Below are positions 52,671 to 61,764 of a stretch of DNA of 64,000 bases, in pieces. The notes below the pieces were generated by a model. That model saw only the letters and a program-made list of their open reading frames with translations, did not search any database and was not told the DNA's origin. The translations under genes and the position numbers were made by a program. Within the stretch, counting starts at the first letter, position 1; each line of letters begins with the position of its first letter. Origin of the DNA: Mycolicibacterium neoaurum VKM Ac-1815D (GTDB lineage: Bacteria; Actinomycetota; Actinomycetes; Mycobacteriales; Mycobacteriaceae); the NCBI RefSeq assembly GCF_000317305.3, contig NC_023036.2, positions 806,001-870,000 on the forward strand, read 5' to 3'.

Positions 52671-54865
52671 CGGGCCGGACTCTCGGCGGGTTGCCGGACC
52701 GGCTCCAAGCGCACCGCCACACCGTTGAGCACCGACATACCCGCCAAAGCCTCCAGATCTTCGGGACGGTTGGAGGTCAGTTCGTTGACGTTCACGCCGG
52801 CATGGGCGTTTGCCAGCCGCCAGCCGCCGCCACGATGTCCCCATCCCTGGGGGATGGCGATGGTACCCGGCCCGAGCTCATCGGAGACCAAGACCTCTAG
52901 TTCGATGGCACCGGTGGCCGAGACGACGCGTACTCGACCGCCATCGGCAAGACCGGCCGCCGCCGCATCGGAGGGATTGACCCGCGCGCGCTGGGTGCGG
53001 TTACCTTTCATCAGGATCGGGCTGTTGTGCATCCAGCTGTTCTGGGATCGCAGTTCCCGGATCCCGATGGCCAGCAGCGGGAAGTCCACCGTGGTGCCGG
53101 GCGCCGTGCCGAGCCGAGCCACCTCGTTGACGATCTGGGGCGGTGCCAGATCGACCTTGCCGCCGGGGTGGGTGACCGCCTCGGCGAGCACACCGTGCGG
53201 TGCGTGCTCGGCCAACACGACACCATGCGGGTGTGCGCGCAACCGAGCCGGATTGAGGCCGCCGCGGCGCAGCCCGAACCTGTCACCGTAGGGGCCGATG
53301 CGCAGCAACGTGTGCATCATGCGTTGCGGGGTGATGCGCACACCGCGGCGTCGGAGCCACCGCAACACCGCGTTCAGTGGAGCGAGGGCGCCGGTGGCGA
53401 AGAGCGACAGCCCCATTCGTTCGGCCAGATCCTCGAAGACCTCCCATTCGGGGCGTGCCTGCCCGTATGCGGGCACCACCGGTTCGGCGGCCTGCAGGAA
53501 TACCGTGGGACAGCAGGCCGCGTACGCCATCGGGAGGTCGTCGCGCTCCAGAAACGTGGTGGCGGGCAGGATGTAGTCGGCGTGCCGGTTGGTCTCGTTG
53601 ACATACAGATCGAGGGACACAAGCAGATCCAATTCCCCCAGCGCGGACTCCAGGGCAGCGCTGTTGGGCACCGACAGCACGGGATTGCCCGCGAGCACGA
53701 AAAGGGCTCGCAGTTGTCCCTTTCCGCCGGTGGTGATCTCATCGGCCATCAGCGCAGCCGGGAACGAGCCGAAGACATCCGGGAACCCACCGATGCGCGA
53801 CGTCTTGGTGTCGTAGCTGAACGCCCCGGACTTTTCCCCGAACTGCTCGACCGGGATCACCTGATGTGACATCAGGGCACCGCCGGGGCGATCCAGATTG
53901 CCTGTTGCGGTGTTCAGTGCGTCGATCAGAAAACTGACCAGCGTGCCGTGATGGCCAAGGCATGCGCCGGTTCTCCCGTACGCCACCGCGGTGCGGGCGG
54001 TGGCGAAGTCGCGGGCCAGTGCGCGGACGGTCGGCGCCGGGATACCCGTGCGGATGGCGGTGTCCTCGGGTGGGAAGTCCGCGCACAGGGCGCGTAGAGT
54101 TTCCGCGCCGACGGTGTGTGCCGTCAACGCGAGATTGTCCTGTAGATTCTCGGCGAACACCACGTTCAGCAGCGAGAGCATCAACCAAGCATCGGAATCG
54201 GGTCGGACCGCGACATGTTCGTAGGCGGCCGCCGTCTCGGTGTGGCGAGGATCGACGACGATGACGCGGCCGCCGCGCTTGACGATGCCGGCGAGGTCAT
54301 CCTTGACACGCGGTGCGCGTAATGCGCTGCCGTGGGAGACAAGCGGATTGGCCCCCAGCATGAACAGGAAGTCGGTGCGCGGCAGGTCGGGGAACGGGAT
54401 CTGGGTGGCGGCACCGTAGAGCAGCTTGCTGGCGACGTAGCGGCTGTTGATGTCCTGCGATCCGGCCGAGTACAGATGGCCTGCCCCGATCCGCTTCATG
54501 AACAGTCCCGACCACAGGCTGGCCGCGTACCCGAATGCCGAAGGGTTACCCAGATATTCGCCGACGGCTCCGCCGCCGTGCTCGGCGAGCACACTTCCCA
54601 GGCGGGTGGCGATGTCATCGAGTGCCTCGTCCCAGCTGACGGTTGCGAAGCTGCCGTCGGGCCGGCGCCGAAGGGGTTGCAACACCCGGTCGGGATCGTT
54701 CTGGACGTCGCTGAACGCGATCCCCTTGGGGCAGGCGCGCCCCTGCGAGAGCGGGTGGTCCTTGTCGGGCCTGAGTGAGAGCAGGCGGCCGTCCTCGACG
54801 GTGGCGATCAGTCCGCACAGCGGTTCGCAGATGCGGCAGTAGGTGATCTTCTTCTCGGCGGTCAC
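52649..54865 (-). CDS. Molybdopterin-dependent oxidoreductase (DMSO-reductase superfamily)
   Basis: 738-residue bis-MGD enzyme. The N-terminal 4Fe-4S site reads YCRICEPLCGL and then RACPKG. The core has WDEALDDIATRL, the cofactor segment FLFMLGANPLVSHG, and the C-terminal dinucleotide-binding domain ends with NELTSNRPEDLEALAGMSVL. There is no Tat signal, so it is cytosolic. No obvious Cys or Sec molybdenum ligand stands in the usual place; substrate unknown. Single-subunit members of this kind are annotated as nitrate/formate/biotin-sulfoxide-like reductases. Its end overlaps the decayed gene by 22 bases, tail to tail. Confidence 0.85.
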   Translation of the reverse strand: MTAEKKITYCRICEPLCGLIATVEDGRLLSLRPDKDHPLSQGRACPKGIAFSDVQNDPDRVLQPLRRRPDGSFATVSWDEALDDIATRLGSVLAEHGGGAVGEYLGNPSAFGYAASLWSGLFMKRIGAGHLYSAGSQDINSRYVASKLLYGAATQIPFPDLPRTDFLFMLGANPLVSHGSALRAPRVKDDLAGIVKRGGRVIVVDPRHTETAAAYEHVAVRPDSDAWLMLSLLNVVFAENLQDNLALTAHTVGAETLRALCADFPPEDTAIRTGIPAPTVRALARDFATARTAVAYGRTGACLGHHGTLVSFLIDALNTATGNLDRPGGALMSHQVIPVEQFGEKSGAFSYDTKTSRIGGFPDVFGSFPAALMADEITTGGKGQLRALFVLAGNPVLSVPNSAALESALGELDLLVSLDLYVNETNRHADYILPATTFLERDDLPMAYAACCPTVFLQAAEPVVPAYGQARPEWEVFEDLAERMGLSLFATGALAPLNAVLRWLRRRGVRITPQRMMHTLLRIGPYGDRFGLRRGGLNPARLRAHPHGVVLAEHAPHGVLAEAVTHPGGKVDLAPPQIVNEVARLGTAPGTTVDFPLLAIGIRELRSQNSWMHNSPILMKGNRTQRARVNPSDAAAAGLADGGRVRVVSATGAIELEVLVSDELGPGTIAIPQGWGHRGGGWRLANAHAGVNVNELTSNRPEDLEALAGMSVLNGVAVRLEPVRQPAESPARYSASRP

Positions 54866-54925
54866 GCTGTCCTCCTCGGTCGCGGACTTCCGCGAGGTGT
54901 GCTGGCCGTCACAGTAGGCGGGGTG

Positions 54926-55447
54926 TCAGTGGTCGGGCAAGCGGTGGCGCCGTTGTCGGAGCACGGTGCCACTGATTCGCCAAACTCCGTCTTCTTTCTT
55001 GAAGACAATCTCGCTACTGATATTGGTGATGTGGCTGCGCTCAGGTGGAAGCCGCGGGTCTGCGAATGATGTGACCAGATAGCCGATGGCTGTCGTCTCG
55101 CCGACCGCTTCGACGGTGAAATTCTCGACAGCTGCGGGGCCGTGCGCTTCGACAGCGACTCGTATCGGGGAGATGATGTCGTATGGCAGATCGACTTTCA
55201 TCGGGCCGACTGTCGTCCTCTCAAGGATTTTTCGGTCGTGGCTGTTGATTGCGGTTACGTAGCCCTCGACCACTCGTAGCAACGAACTATGCGCTTTGCG
55301 TTCAGCGCGCTCGGTCACAATGTCCGCGTAGAGCCAGTATGTGCACGCGCCGACAAGCGCAGCGATCAGTGCTATGGCCACCAGATGCAAGGCGTCCTCC
55401 CGTTCTTCGAGTCGTATTCGCCGGAGATCGGCGAGCTGACAAAGCAA
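54926..55447 (-). CDS. Membrane-anchored NTF2-like/Mce-associated-like protein
   Basis: 173-residue protein with a cytosolic N-terminus (~20 residues), one transmembrane helix (LVAIALIAALVGACTYWLYA, about 22-41) and an outer domain with an NTF2-like pattern: LLRVVEGYVTAINSHDRKIL, then strands ending EIVFKKEDGVWRISGTVL. It resembles Mce-associated membrane proteins, but no mce genes are near. It lies six bases after the stop of the unknown gene upstream and 60 bases before the molybdoenzyme gene on the same strand, so the three may form one transcript. Confidence 0.6.
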   Translation of the reverse strand: MLCQLADLRRIRLEEREDALHLVAIALIAALVGACTYWLYADIVTERAERKAHSSLLRVVEGYVTAINSHDRKILERTTVGPMKVDLPYDIISPIRVAVEAHGPAAVENFTVEAVGETTAIGYLVTSFADPRLPPERSHITNISSEIVFKKEDGVWRISGTVLRQRRHRLPDH

Positions 55448-55453
55448 TTCCTC

Positions 55454-56005
55454 TCAACAGGGAGGTCTGCGTCGGGCAGTGAGGAGTTCCGACAGTCGCC
55501 GGAACCGCGCACGGCCAAACGTCGTGTTGCCGACGGCGGGACTGAGGCCAGGGTTGTCAGCAATGAGCAGTGTGATATCGCTCGGTCCGGATGTCGGGAA
55601 TTCAGCGGGAGGGTGAGTGAAATAGATTGTTCTGATCGAGGTTTCGATGAAGACGCTGACGTGAAGTGTGGCTGGTTCACCGAACAGGAGCTGACGATCC
55701 GGGCTCCGCGCGTCACCGATCGCCAGCACTCCACTTCCTATGGTGAGCGGTCCGCGGAACACGAGCCTGCCGAGCCCTCGCGTGTCAGAACCGACCAGCA
55801 CTCGGGCGCGAACCCGTCTTCCGAGGAGCTCCGCTTCGTGAACGCTCATTGTGCGCACCCACAGGGCATGCACGGACCCGGCCCTATCGACGGTGGACGC
55901 GGCGCCGTCCACATAGACGCCCCCGAGTCCGCGAGCGCCGACATCTTCGATCGCCAAAACCGATCCGTCCGGTGTCACCCGTGCGTCACAGAGCAGCGCA
56001 TTCAT
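55454..56005 (-). CDS. Unknown protein, 183 residues
   Basis: No family recognised. No signal peptide or transmembrane helix; beta-strand-rich pattern with many Val/Gly (VLAIEDVGARGLGGVYVDG, RVRARVLVGSDTRGLGRLVF), two cysteines near the ends. Codon use is like the neighbours. It is first in a probable unit with the NTF2-like membrane protein. It might be a partner of that protein; this is inferred only from spacing. Confidence 0.5.
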   Translation of the reverse strand: MNALLCDARVTPDGSVLAIEDVGARGLGGVYVDGAASTVDRAGSVHALWVRTMSVHEAELLGRRVRARVLVGSDTRGLGRLVFRGPLTIGSGVLAIGDARSPDRQLLFGEPATLHVSVFIETSIRTIYFTHPPAEFPTSGPSDITLLIADNPGLSPAVGNTTFGRARFRRLSELLTARRRPPC

Positions 56006-56468
56006 GGTCGTGGCCCCCTGACCTCACCGTTCCCACGCCTGGTTGCCACAGAAGCTGCTGTAGCCGGCTAGTCACAATTACCTGATTAACGTGTCACTCG
56101 CAATATGGAGTCGCCCCCGTCACTTCAGCTTGACATTTCAGTCAGTTATATGTGGGCGTGACGCCACGCACGTGCTGAGCTGGGCTGTGGGGGTACCGGG
56201 ATGTGTGTGGCAAACGGGGGTTTGTGCGTGTTGGCGGTGGTCGGCGCGGTCGCGGGGTGTGGGTGATCTAGAAGCCGTCGAGCGTCGAATGCTCTACACC
56301 ACTGCCCATGGTGGCGAGAAGATGCTTCCGAGCACTGCCACCTCGACGAACGCGCCCGGCGATCGGCACTGTCCGGCGGGCTCCACGCCACAATCACCAG
56401 CGGCAACACTCGGGGGTCGGCAAGGTCCCGGGCGTCACCCGATTGACCGTTCTACCTCGGCAGTACCA
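56006..56468. other. Intergenic region, 463 bases, no convincing gene
   Basis: Contains the promoter region of the unknown minus-strand gene. TTGACA at about 56130 lacks a well placed -10. A plus-strand frame of 157 codons from 56091 crosses it but ends inside the HxlR gene in antisense and resembles nothing. The minus-strand HxlR gene ends toward this gap; no clear terminator hairpin was found. Confidence 0.45.
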
Positions 56469-56852
56469 CTAGCTCCTACGGTCGAACTCGATCCTCGCGT
56501 CGTCGACGGCGCGCATGTTCGACTCAGCCCAATTCCGCAGGGTGGCAAGCGGTTCGGACAGTGATCGCCCTAGGGGTGTCAGCTCGTAGTACACACTCGG
56601 CGGGGTGGTTGGCTGGACCCTGCGTGACACCAACCCATCGCGCTCGAGGTCACGCAGCGTGCTCGCCAGCATTTTGCGCGATATGCCCGCTGCGCCCCTT
56701 GAGAGCTCGCTGAAGCGGCGCTCGCCGGCCTCGTCGAGAAGCTTCACGAGCATTGCCGTCCACTTTCCGCCGACGCGATCGAGCAGATCACGGGTGGGGC
56801 ACCTCACGTCGAAAAGATCGCCACGAGGCGCCCGCTTGGACTGCACGGTCAC
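56469..56852 (-). CDS. HxlR-family transcriptional regulator
   Basis: 127-residue winged-helix regulator. CPTRDLLDRVGGKWTAMLVK is the N-terminal Cys-containing HxlR signature, and RRFSELSRGAAGISRKMLAS with LRDLERDGLVSR is the recognition helix and wing. The conserved Cys can sense electrophiles or oxidants in some members. It is divergent from the epoxide-hydrolase-like gene with a palindrome between them, so it very likely controls that gene and itself. Confidence 0.87.
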   Translation of the reverse strand: MTVQSKRAPRGDLFDVRCPTRDLLDRVGGKWTAMLVKLLDEAGERRFSELSRGAAGISRKMLASTLRDLERDGLVSRRVQPTTPPSVYYELTPLGRSLSEPLATLRNWAESNMRAVDDARIEFDRRS

Positions 56853-56901
56853 CTCGACGTAACCAGGGGCTGGGCAGGTGCCGTCTTCCCAGGCAAGTAG
56901 A

Positions 56902-56918
56902 GGTTTCCTACGGTAACC
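56902..56918. promoter_or_regulatory. Near-palindromic operator for the HxlR-type regulator
   Basis: GGTTTCCTACGGTAACC is a 17-base imperfect palindrome (six of eight pairs) in the middle of the 105-base divergent region, 50 bases upstream of the HxlR start and 40 upstream of the hydrolase start. Confidence 0.5.
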
Positions 56919-56957
56919 ATGACTACATTCTTAACCACTAGGAGGGTTTCCGCGGCG

Positions 56958-57818
56958 ATGACGATCGAGATTGCGCGCGTTGATGTCGGGGAGATCACGC
57001 TGAACACGGCGCTGGCTGGATCCGGACCGCCGATCGTGTTGTTGCACGGCTGGCCGCACACCTGGCGTTTGTGGGGCGGCGTGATCGAGATTCTCGCCGA
57101 AAGTCGCCGAGTCATCGCGCCAGATCTGCGCGGCACCGGTGGGAGTACCCGCGCCGCAACCGGTTACGACCTGCAGACGGTGGCGGACGATATCGACAGG
57201 CTGCTCGATGTATTGGACGTCTCCGACGCCCTGGTGGCGGGTATCGACGTCGGCGCGCCCATAGCGTGGATGTTTGCGGAGCGGCACCCGGCACGTGCCC
57301 GCAGGCTGGCCGTGATGGAGGCAGTGCTTCCGAATGCGCCCGGCGCCGAGGAGTTCTTCGCAGACGGTCCGCCATGGTGGTTCGGATTTCACGCTGTGGA
57401 CGGCCTCGCCGAGGCCATCGTCACCGGCCGCGAGGACCACTACCTGGGGTGGTTCCTGGACGGGGGCACGGTGACGGCACTCGCCCCGGGTCTTCGAGAG
57501 GAGTTCGTGGCGGCGTACTCCGGCTATGACTCGCTGCGCTGTGGGTTTGAGTACTACCGTCGAAATGCCTTGAACAGCAGTCAAATCCAATCGGCAGTGG
57601 CCGACGCGCGCCGCGTTCCCGTGCCAACCTTGGCTATCGCGGGCGGGGTTGTCGGCCATGTGTTGGGGGTTCAACTCCAGCCGATCACTCAGAACTTGCG
57701 GACCGTCGACATGACCCACTGCGGCCATCTCATCCCCGTCGATGATCCCTGCGGACTTGCCGTCGCGCTCGCGGAGTTCGCCGATCCAGAGTCAGCTGAT
57801 CCCCAGCAGTACAGCTAG
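56958..57818 (+). CDS. Alpha/beta hydrolase, epoxide-hydrolase-like
   Basis: 286 residues from ATG 56958, which has AGGAGG (56940-56945) upstream; ATG 56919 would overlap the operator side and lacks a ribosome-binding site. VLLHGWPHTWRLWG holds the oxyanion His-Gly. The nucleophile elbow reads VAGIDVGAPIAW with Asp, as in epoxide hydrolases and haloalkane dehalogenases, not Ser. The catalytic His is in MTHCGHLIPVDDP. Substrate unknown. Control by the HxlR protein fits a detoxifying enzyme induced by its substrate. Confidence 0.85.
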   Translation: MTIEIARVDVGEITLNTALAGSGPPIVLLHGWPHTWRLWGGVIEILAESRRVIAPDLRGTGGSTRAATGYDLQTVADDIDRLLDVLDVSDALVAGIDVGAPIAWMFAERHPARARRLAVMEAVLPNAPGAEEFFADGPPWWFGFHAVDGLAEAIVTGREDHYLGWFLDGGTVTALAPGLREEFVAAYSGYDSLRCGFEYYRRNALNSSQIQSAVADARRVPVPTLAIAGGVVGHVLGVQLQPITQNLRTVDMTHCGHLIPVDDPCGLAVALAEFADPESADPQQYS

Positions 57819-57828
57819 CGCTCAACGA

Positions 57829-58254
57829 TCAGCGGGAACGCAGTGCCACCCGCGTCTGTGTCTGCTCTGCTCCGCACTCCTTCTTGAGCCGACGCAGCAG
57901 CAGGTCCAGCGCGCCGGTATCCGGGACGTACGCCCGCAGCAGGTAGTCGTAGGGACCGGTCATGTGGATGGCGTCGACGACCTGGCGAACCTGCGCGATG
58001 CGTGTGGTGAACGTGTCGTTGTCGGTTTCGGCGTCGAGGCGGACATCGATGAATACTTCCAGGCCGCCCCGCGGACCGGGCACATTCTGGCCGGCGAGGA
58101 TGGTGTAGCCGAGGATGACCCCCTCGGTTTCCAGCCGTCGGACTCGGGCCGCCGCAGCATTCGTGCTGAGTCCGACCAGGCGGCCGAGCTCACTGAACGA
58201 GCAACGCGCATTTTCCCGCAGGATCCCGAGAATTTGCTCGTCCAGACCGTCCAC
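57829..58254 (-). CDS. Lrp/AsnC-family transcriptional regulator
   Basis: 141 residues from GTG 58254 (VDGLDEQILGILRENARCSF); the frame is open much further, but that part is antisense to the exporter gene. The N-terminal HTH has SFSELGRLVGLSTNAAAARV, followed by the RAM ligand-binding domain with VDAIHMTGPYDYLLRAYVPD. Divergent from a LysE-type exporter, so it probably senses an amino acid and switches the exporter on. Confidence 0.88.
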   Translation of the reverse strand: MDGLDEQILGILRENARCSFSELGRLVGLSTNAAAARVRRLETEGVILGYTILAGQNVPGPRGGLEVFIDVRLDAETDNDTFTTRIAQVRQVVDAIHMTGPYDYLLRAYVPDTGALDLLLRRLKKECGAEQTQTRVALRSR

Positions 58255-58324
58255 GCTTGGTATTTTAACCGTCCACCGGAGATTTTGTCGGTGCGCGCAC
58301 GGGGAGGACGCGCACACTCGGCGG

Positions 58325-58963
58325 GTGCTGAATGACATCGTGGCACCGGCCGTTGCCGGGGTGGTGGCTGGGCTCGGCGTGGCGATGCCGCTGGGCGCGG
58401 TCGCGGCGCTCTTGCTGCGTGAGGGACTGGTCAACGGGTTCCGCACCGCGGCCGCCGGGGCCGCGGGTGTGGCGACGGTGGATCTGGTCTATTGCATCAT
58501 CGCGGCGCTCACCGGCGCGACCTTCGCGCGGGCGATCGATGATCACCGTGGCGTCTTCCTGCTCACATCGGGGGTGCTGATCGTCGCGATCGGCGTGCGG
58601 CAGCTGTGGCAGGGCATGAGACAGCCGCCGCGAGCGGCAGCCGAGGTAGAACGAGCGTCGGCGCCGGCGGCGTTCGCCCGGTTCGTCGGGCTCACGGCGA
58701 TCAACCCGATCACTTTGGTGTACTTCATCGCACTCTCCGGTGCAGTGACCCATTCCGATGGCTCGTGGATCGGGTCGGTGATCTTCGTGGCCGCGGTCGG
58801 CGGTGCGTCGCTTACCTGGCAGCTTCTTCTGGCCTGGGTGGGCTCGGCCTTCGGTGGGGCGTTGAGCCTGAGCGCTACTCGCGCCATCGGCGTCATCGCT
58901 TCGTTCCTCATCGTCGCTCTGGGCATGGTTGTGGTGGTCAATGGCGCTGCCGCACTTGGCTAG
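58325..58963 (+). CDS. LysE/RhtB-type amino-acid exporter
   Basis: 212-residue membrane protein with about six transmembrane helices from GTG 58325. N-terminal VAGLGVAMPLGAVAALLLRE is the LysE-family opening, and LTAINPITLVYFIALSG is the conserved central motif. Exports a cationic or neutral amino acid. Its 70-base divergent region with the Lrp gene should hold the operator. Confidence 0.86.
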   Translation: MLNDIVAPAVAGVVAGLGVAMPLGAVAALLLREGLVNGFRTAAAGAAGVATVDLVYCIIAALTGATFARAIDDHRGVFLLTSGVLIVAIGVRQLWQGMRQPPRAAAEVERASAPAAFARFVGLTAINPITLVYFIALSGAVTHSDGSWIGSVIFVAAVGGASLTWQLLLAWVGSAFGGALSLSATRAIGVIASFLIVALGMVVVVNGAAALG

Positions 58964-58978
58964 TCGCCGGCCGTCCCG

Positions 58979-59914
58979 TCAGCCCACGCGGGCGAGCAGC
59001 GCCAGGTGATCGGCACCCGGGACCTCGTGCGCCGTAACCGCCGCGGCGCCGAGGCCGCGTAGCAGGATGTGGTCGATGCCGACCACCGGCGGATAGGTCT
59101 TGTCCGTCGGGTACGTGGGCAGCCACCCGGCCCCCGCGAGTTGCCCAGCGTCGCGGTAGCCACCGGTGAGCAGGTTCCGGAAGCGCACGTGGTCATAGGT
59201 GGCGTTGTAATCACCGAGCGCGACGACGGGTCGACCCTCGGGAACGCCCTGCAAAACAGCTCTGATGCGGCCCAACTCGGAGTCCCAGGTGCCCACGTCC
59301 AGCGGTGGCATGGGGTGCAGCGCGAAGAGCTGCACGTCGCCGCGGCCGGGAACGGTGGCGACAGCGGTCAGCGCCGTCATGACGAAGCCGGGCACGACGC
59401 CGGTGTTCTTGAGGGGGTGGCGGCTGTAGAGCGCGGTGCCGTTGGCCAATGCTGCCGGACGCACCAGTGCGTGTGGAAGGTCGATGGTGATCGTCGTCGC
59501 AGAAATTCGTTGTGCCGCCTCATCGGTGACCTCGTGAACGGCGAGGACGTCGACATGGTTGTCGCGCACCAGCTTCGCGAGTGCCTCGGCGTCGCCCGCC
59601 CCGACCTGGATGTTCGCGGTGAGCACCGTCAGGGCCGGGTCTGTGGGTGCGGGCTCGCCGCGCCACAGCGGCGCCTGCACCCAGATCCCGGACGCAGCCA
59701 GCGCGGCGGCGAGCACCAGGCGCCGCGGGGCGCGAGCGTACAGAAGGCACACCACCGCGGTCACGGTGCAGGCCGACCAGAGCACCGGCGAGACCGCGGC
59801 GGCGGCCACTGTCACCCGATCGACACCGGGCCAGAAGTGCAGCACGAGCGCAAGGAGCGCACCCAGCAGCGCCGCGGTCCCGACGATGCTTGCCGCCGTC
59901 CGTAAGAAACTCAT
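58979..59914 (-). CDS. Membrane-linked endonuclease/exonuclease/phosphatase family protein
   Basis: 311 residues. Three N-terminal membrane helices (about 8-30, 38-58, 65-80) are followed by an EEP domain, which should face outside. Active-site motifs are VLTANIQVGAGD (Asn), VLAVHEVTDEA (Glu), VVALGDYNATYDH (Asp-x-Asn) and GIDHILLRG (Asp-His). Similar actinobacterial proteins are poorly characterised; DNA or phosphoester substrates at the surface are possible. It converges on the LysE gene, with 15 bases between. Confidence 0.83.
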   Translation of the reverse strand: MSFLRTAASIVGTAALLGALLALVLHFWPGVDRVTVAAAAVSPVLWSACTVTAVVCLLYARAPRRLVLAAALAASGIWVQAPLWRGEPAPTDPALTVLTANIQVGAGDAEALAKLVRDNHVDVLAVHEVTDEAAQRISATTITIDLPHALVRPAALANGTALYSRHPLKNTGVVPGFVMTALTAVATVPGRGDVQLFALHPMPPLDVGTWDSELGRIRAVLQGVPEGRPVVALGDYNATYDHVRFRNLLTGGYRDAGQLAGAGWLPTYPTDKTYPPVVGIDHILLRGLGAAAVTAHEVPGADHLALLARVG

Positions 59915-59970
59915 GTCGACATCCTCCGCACTGCGCCGTCACTGACCTCAGAAGCGCAGGTGAATTCCCA

Positions 59971-60582
59971 TCACACCGTGTCGGGTAGCTCCGTGCCCGT
60001 GGCCAACCGGGCGTAGTCGCGCATGAGCCGCAGTGCCACCGGTCGGTCCAATTGGGGATCGCGCGCCACGATCCGGTAACCGAAGTAGTCCTCCATCGCC
60101 ATCAGCGTCATGCCGATATCGCGGGCGGGGGAGCTCAACACGAACGCCCCGGACTGCGCGCCGGCGGCCAGCAGGTCGGCATAGAGCCCCACCTGCCGGT
60201 GGTAGATCGCCTGGACATCGCCGCGTTGATCCAGCTCGAAGCCTGCGGCAAGTACTGCCCGCCAGATGGCCCGCCACTCGGCGTCCTCGGGGCCGGTGGG
60301 CAATCCGGCGGCGATGGTGAGTGCCAGTCGGGTGCACGGATCGTCGGTTCGGGTTCCGATCTCCAGCCGCTGCTCATAGAAGCGGATGTCGGAGCGCAAG
60401 GCGAGTTCGGACAGCAGTTCCGGCATGTCTTTGAAGTAGTAGCGCAGCGCGTTGGTGGTCAGGCCCAGTTCAGCGGCCACATCGGCCAGTCGCAGGGAGG
60501 CCAGGTCGTGGCGCTCGATGACGGCGATCGCCGCGTCCAGGATCTCGGTACGCCGCTCCTGCTGGCGGTTGGGTCGTGCCAT
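59971..60582 (-). CDS. TetR-family transcriptional regulator
   Basis: 203 residues. N-terminal HTH: ILDAAIAVIERHDLASLRLA, then AAELGLTTNALRYYFKD. The C-terminal domain is of the BetI-like TetR_C type. It is divergent from the DmpA-type peptidase gene, with a 17-base palindrome in between. Confidence 0.88.
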   Translation of the reverse strand: MARPNRQQERRTEILDAAIAVIERHDLASLRLADVAAELGLTTNALRYYFKDMPELLSELALRSDIRFYEQRLEIGTRTDDPCTRLALTIAAGLPTGPEDAEWRAIWRAVLAAGFELDQRGDVQAIYHRQVGLYADLLAAGAQSGAFVLSSPARDIGMTLMAMEDYFGYRIVARDPQLDRPVALRLMRDYARLATGTELPDTV

Positions 60583-60664
60583 CGACGCGCTGCTCCCCTC
60601 GAAAGTCGTTCAGACCCTATTTTGCCGTTCCTGTTGCGCAGCGCACACGACGGGCGCATAGTTC

Positions 60665-60681
60665 TTTTCCAACATGGAAAA
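60665..60681. promoter_or_regulatory. TetR-type operator palindrome
   Basis: TTTTCCAACATGGAAAA has perfect 7-bp arms and a three-base centre. It sits 83 bases upstream of the TetR start and 24 bases before ATG 60706 of the peptidase gene, so bound repressor would block peptidase transcription. Confidence 0.7.
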
Positions 60682-60705
60682 TAACTCGTGAACGAGGCGG
60701 GAAGA

Positions 60706-61764
60706 ATGCGTGCCAGAGATCTCGGCGTGATCATCGGGGGACACCCCACCGGAACACACAACGCGATCACCGACGTACCCGGCGTGCGTGTCGGCCAGAC
60801 CACTCTGCAGGGCGATGGGATCAACACCGGGGTCACCGTCGTCGTTCCACACGACGACATCTGGACCGAGCCGGTGTTCGCCGGCTCCCATGTCCTCAAT
60901 GGCAGCGGTGAGTTGACCGGCCTTGAGTGGATCCGCGAATCCGGGGAACTGACCACCGCGATCGGCCTGACCAACACGCACAGCGTCGGTGTGGTCCGCG
61001 ATGCACTCGTGGCTGAGCAGGTCCGTGTCCGAGGTGACGGTGCGTACTGGTCTCTTCCGGTTGTGGGCGAGACTTACGACGGATTCCTCAACGACATCAA
61101 CGGGTTTCATGTCCGGCCCGAGCATGTGCGGGCCGCCCTGGAATCCGCATCCGATGGGCCGGTCGCCGAGGGCAACACCGGCGGGGGCACGGGCATGATC
61201 TGCCACCAGTTCAAGGGCGGCACCGGCTCCGCATCACGGGTCCAGGGCTATACCGTCGGGGTGCTGGTGCAGGCCAATCACGGTCGGCGAGAGCGTCTTC
61301 GAATCAACGGCGTACCGATCACCCAGCCCGATGTGCCGCTGCCGGCCATTCCTCCCGGCTACGCACCCGGATCGGGATCGATCATCGTCATCGTGGCCAC
61401 CGACGCGCCGCTGTTGCCGCATCAGTGCCAGCGCATGGCGCAGCGCGCCGCACTCGCGGTCGGCCGGCTCGGCGGCACCGGCGAACAGTACAGCGGCGAC
61501 CTGATGCTCGCGTTCTCGACGGGCAATCGCGGTATCCCGCCCTACGGTGCCGTCGAGGGCGCACCGGAGGTGGCCCGCGAGATTCCCCTGCGAATGGTCG
61601 GCCCCCAACTGATGGACCTGCTGTTCGACCTCACCATCGAGGCCACCGAAGAGGCCATCGTCAACGCCATGGTGGCCGCCGAGACGGTGACCGGATACCG
61701 CGGCTACACCGTGCATGCCATCGACCACGACCAGCTAACCTCGGCCCTGCGGGAGAACTCATGA
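60706..61764 (+). CDS. P1-family (DmpA/BapA-like) aminopeptidase
   Basis: 352 residues from ATG 60706 (MRARDLGVIIGGHPTGTHNA), with GGGAAG just upstream; GTG 60688 would add six residues. N-terminal TDVPGVRVGQ and TGVTVVVPH, the middle EGNTGGGTGMICHQFKGG and the cleavage region EQYSGDLMLAFSTGN are typical of DmpA/BapA peptidases, which self-cleave before the nucleophile Ser. The residue before that Ser is Tyr here, while DmpA has Gly. Family members cleave D-amino-acid or beta-amino-acid peptides and amides. It overlaps the transporter gene by four bases. Confidence 0.86.
   Translation: MRARDLGVIIGGHPTGTHNAITDVPGVRVGQTTLQGDGINTGVTVVVPHDDIWTEPVFAGSHVLNGSGELTGLEWIRESGELTTAIGLTNTHSVGVVRDALVAEQVRVRGDGAYWSLPVVGETYDGFLNDINGFHVRPEHVRAALESASDGPVAEGNTGGGTGMICHQFKGGTGSASRVQGYTVGVLVQANHGRRERLRINGVPITQPDVPLPAIPPGYAPGSGSIIVIVATDAPLLPHQCQRMAQRAALAVGRLGGTGEQYSGDLMLAFSTGNRGIPPYGAVEGAPEVAREIPLRMVGPQLMDLLFDLTIEATEEAIVNAMVAAETVTGYRGYTVHAIDHDQLTSALRENS

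Noticed and set aside
56091..56564. Plus-strand frame of 157 codons
   Set aside because: Ends in antisense of the HxlR gene, lacks a start signal and any family likeness.
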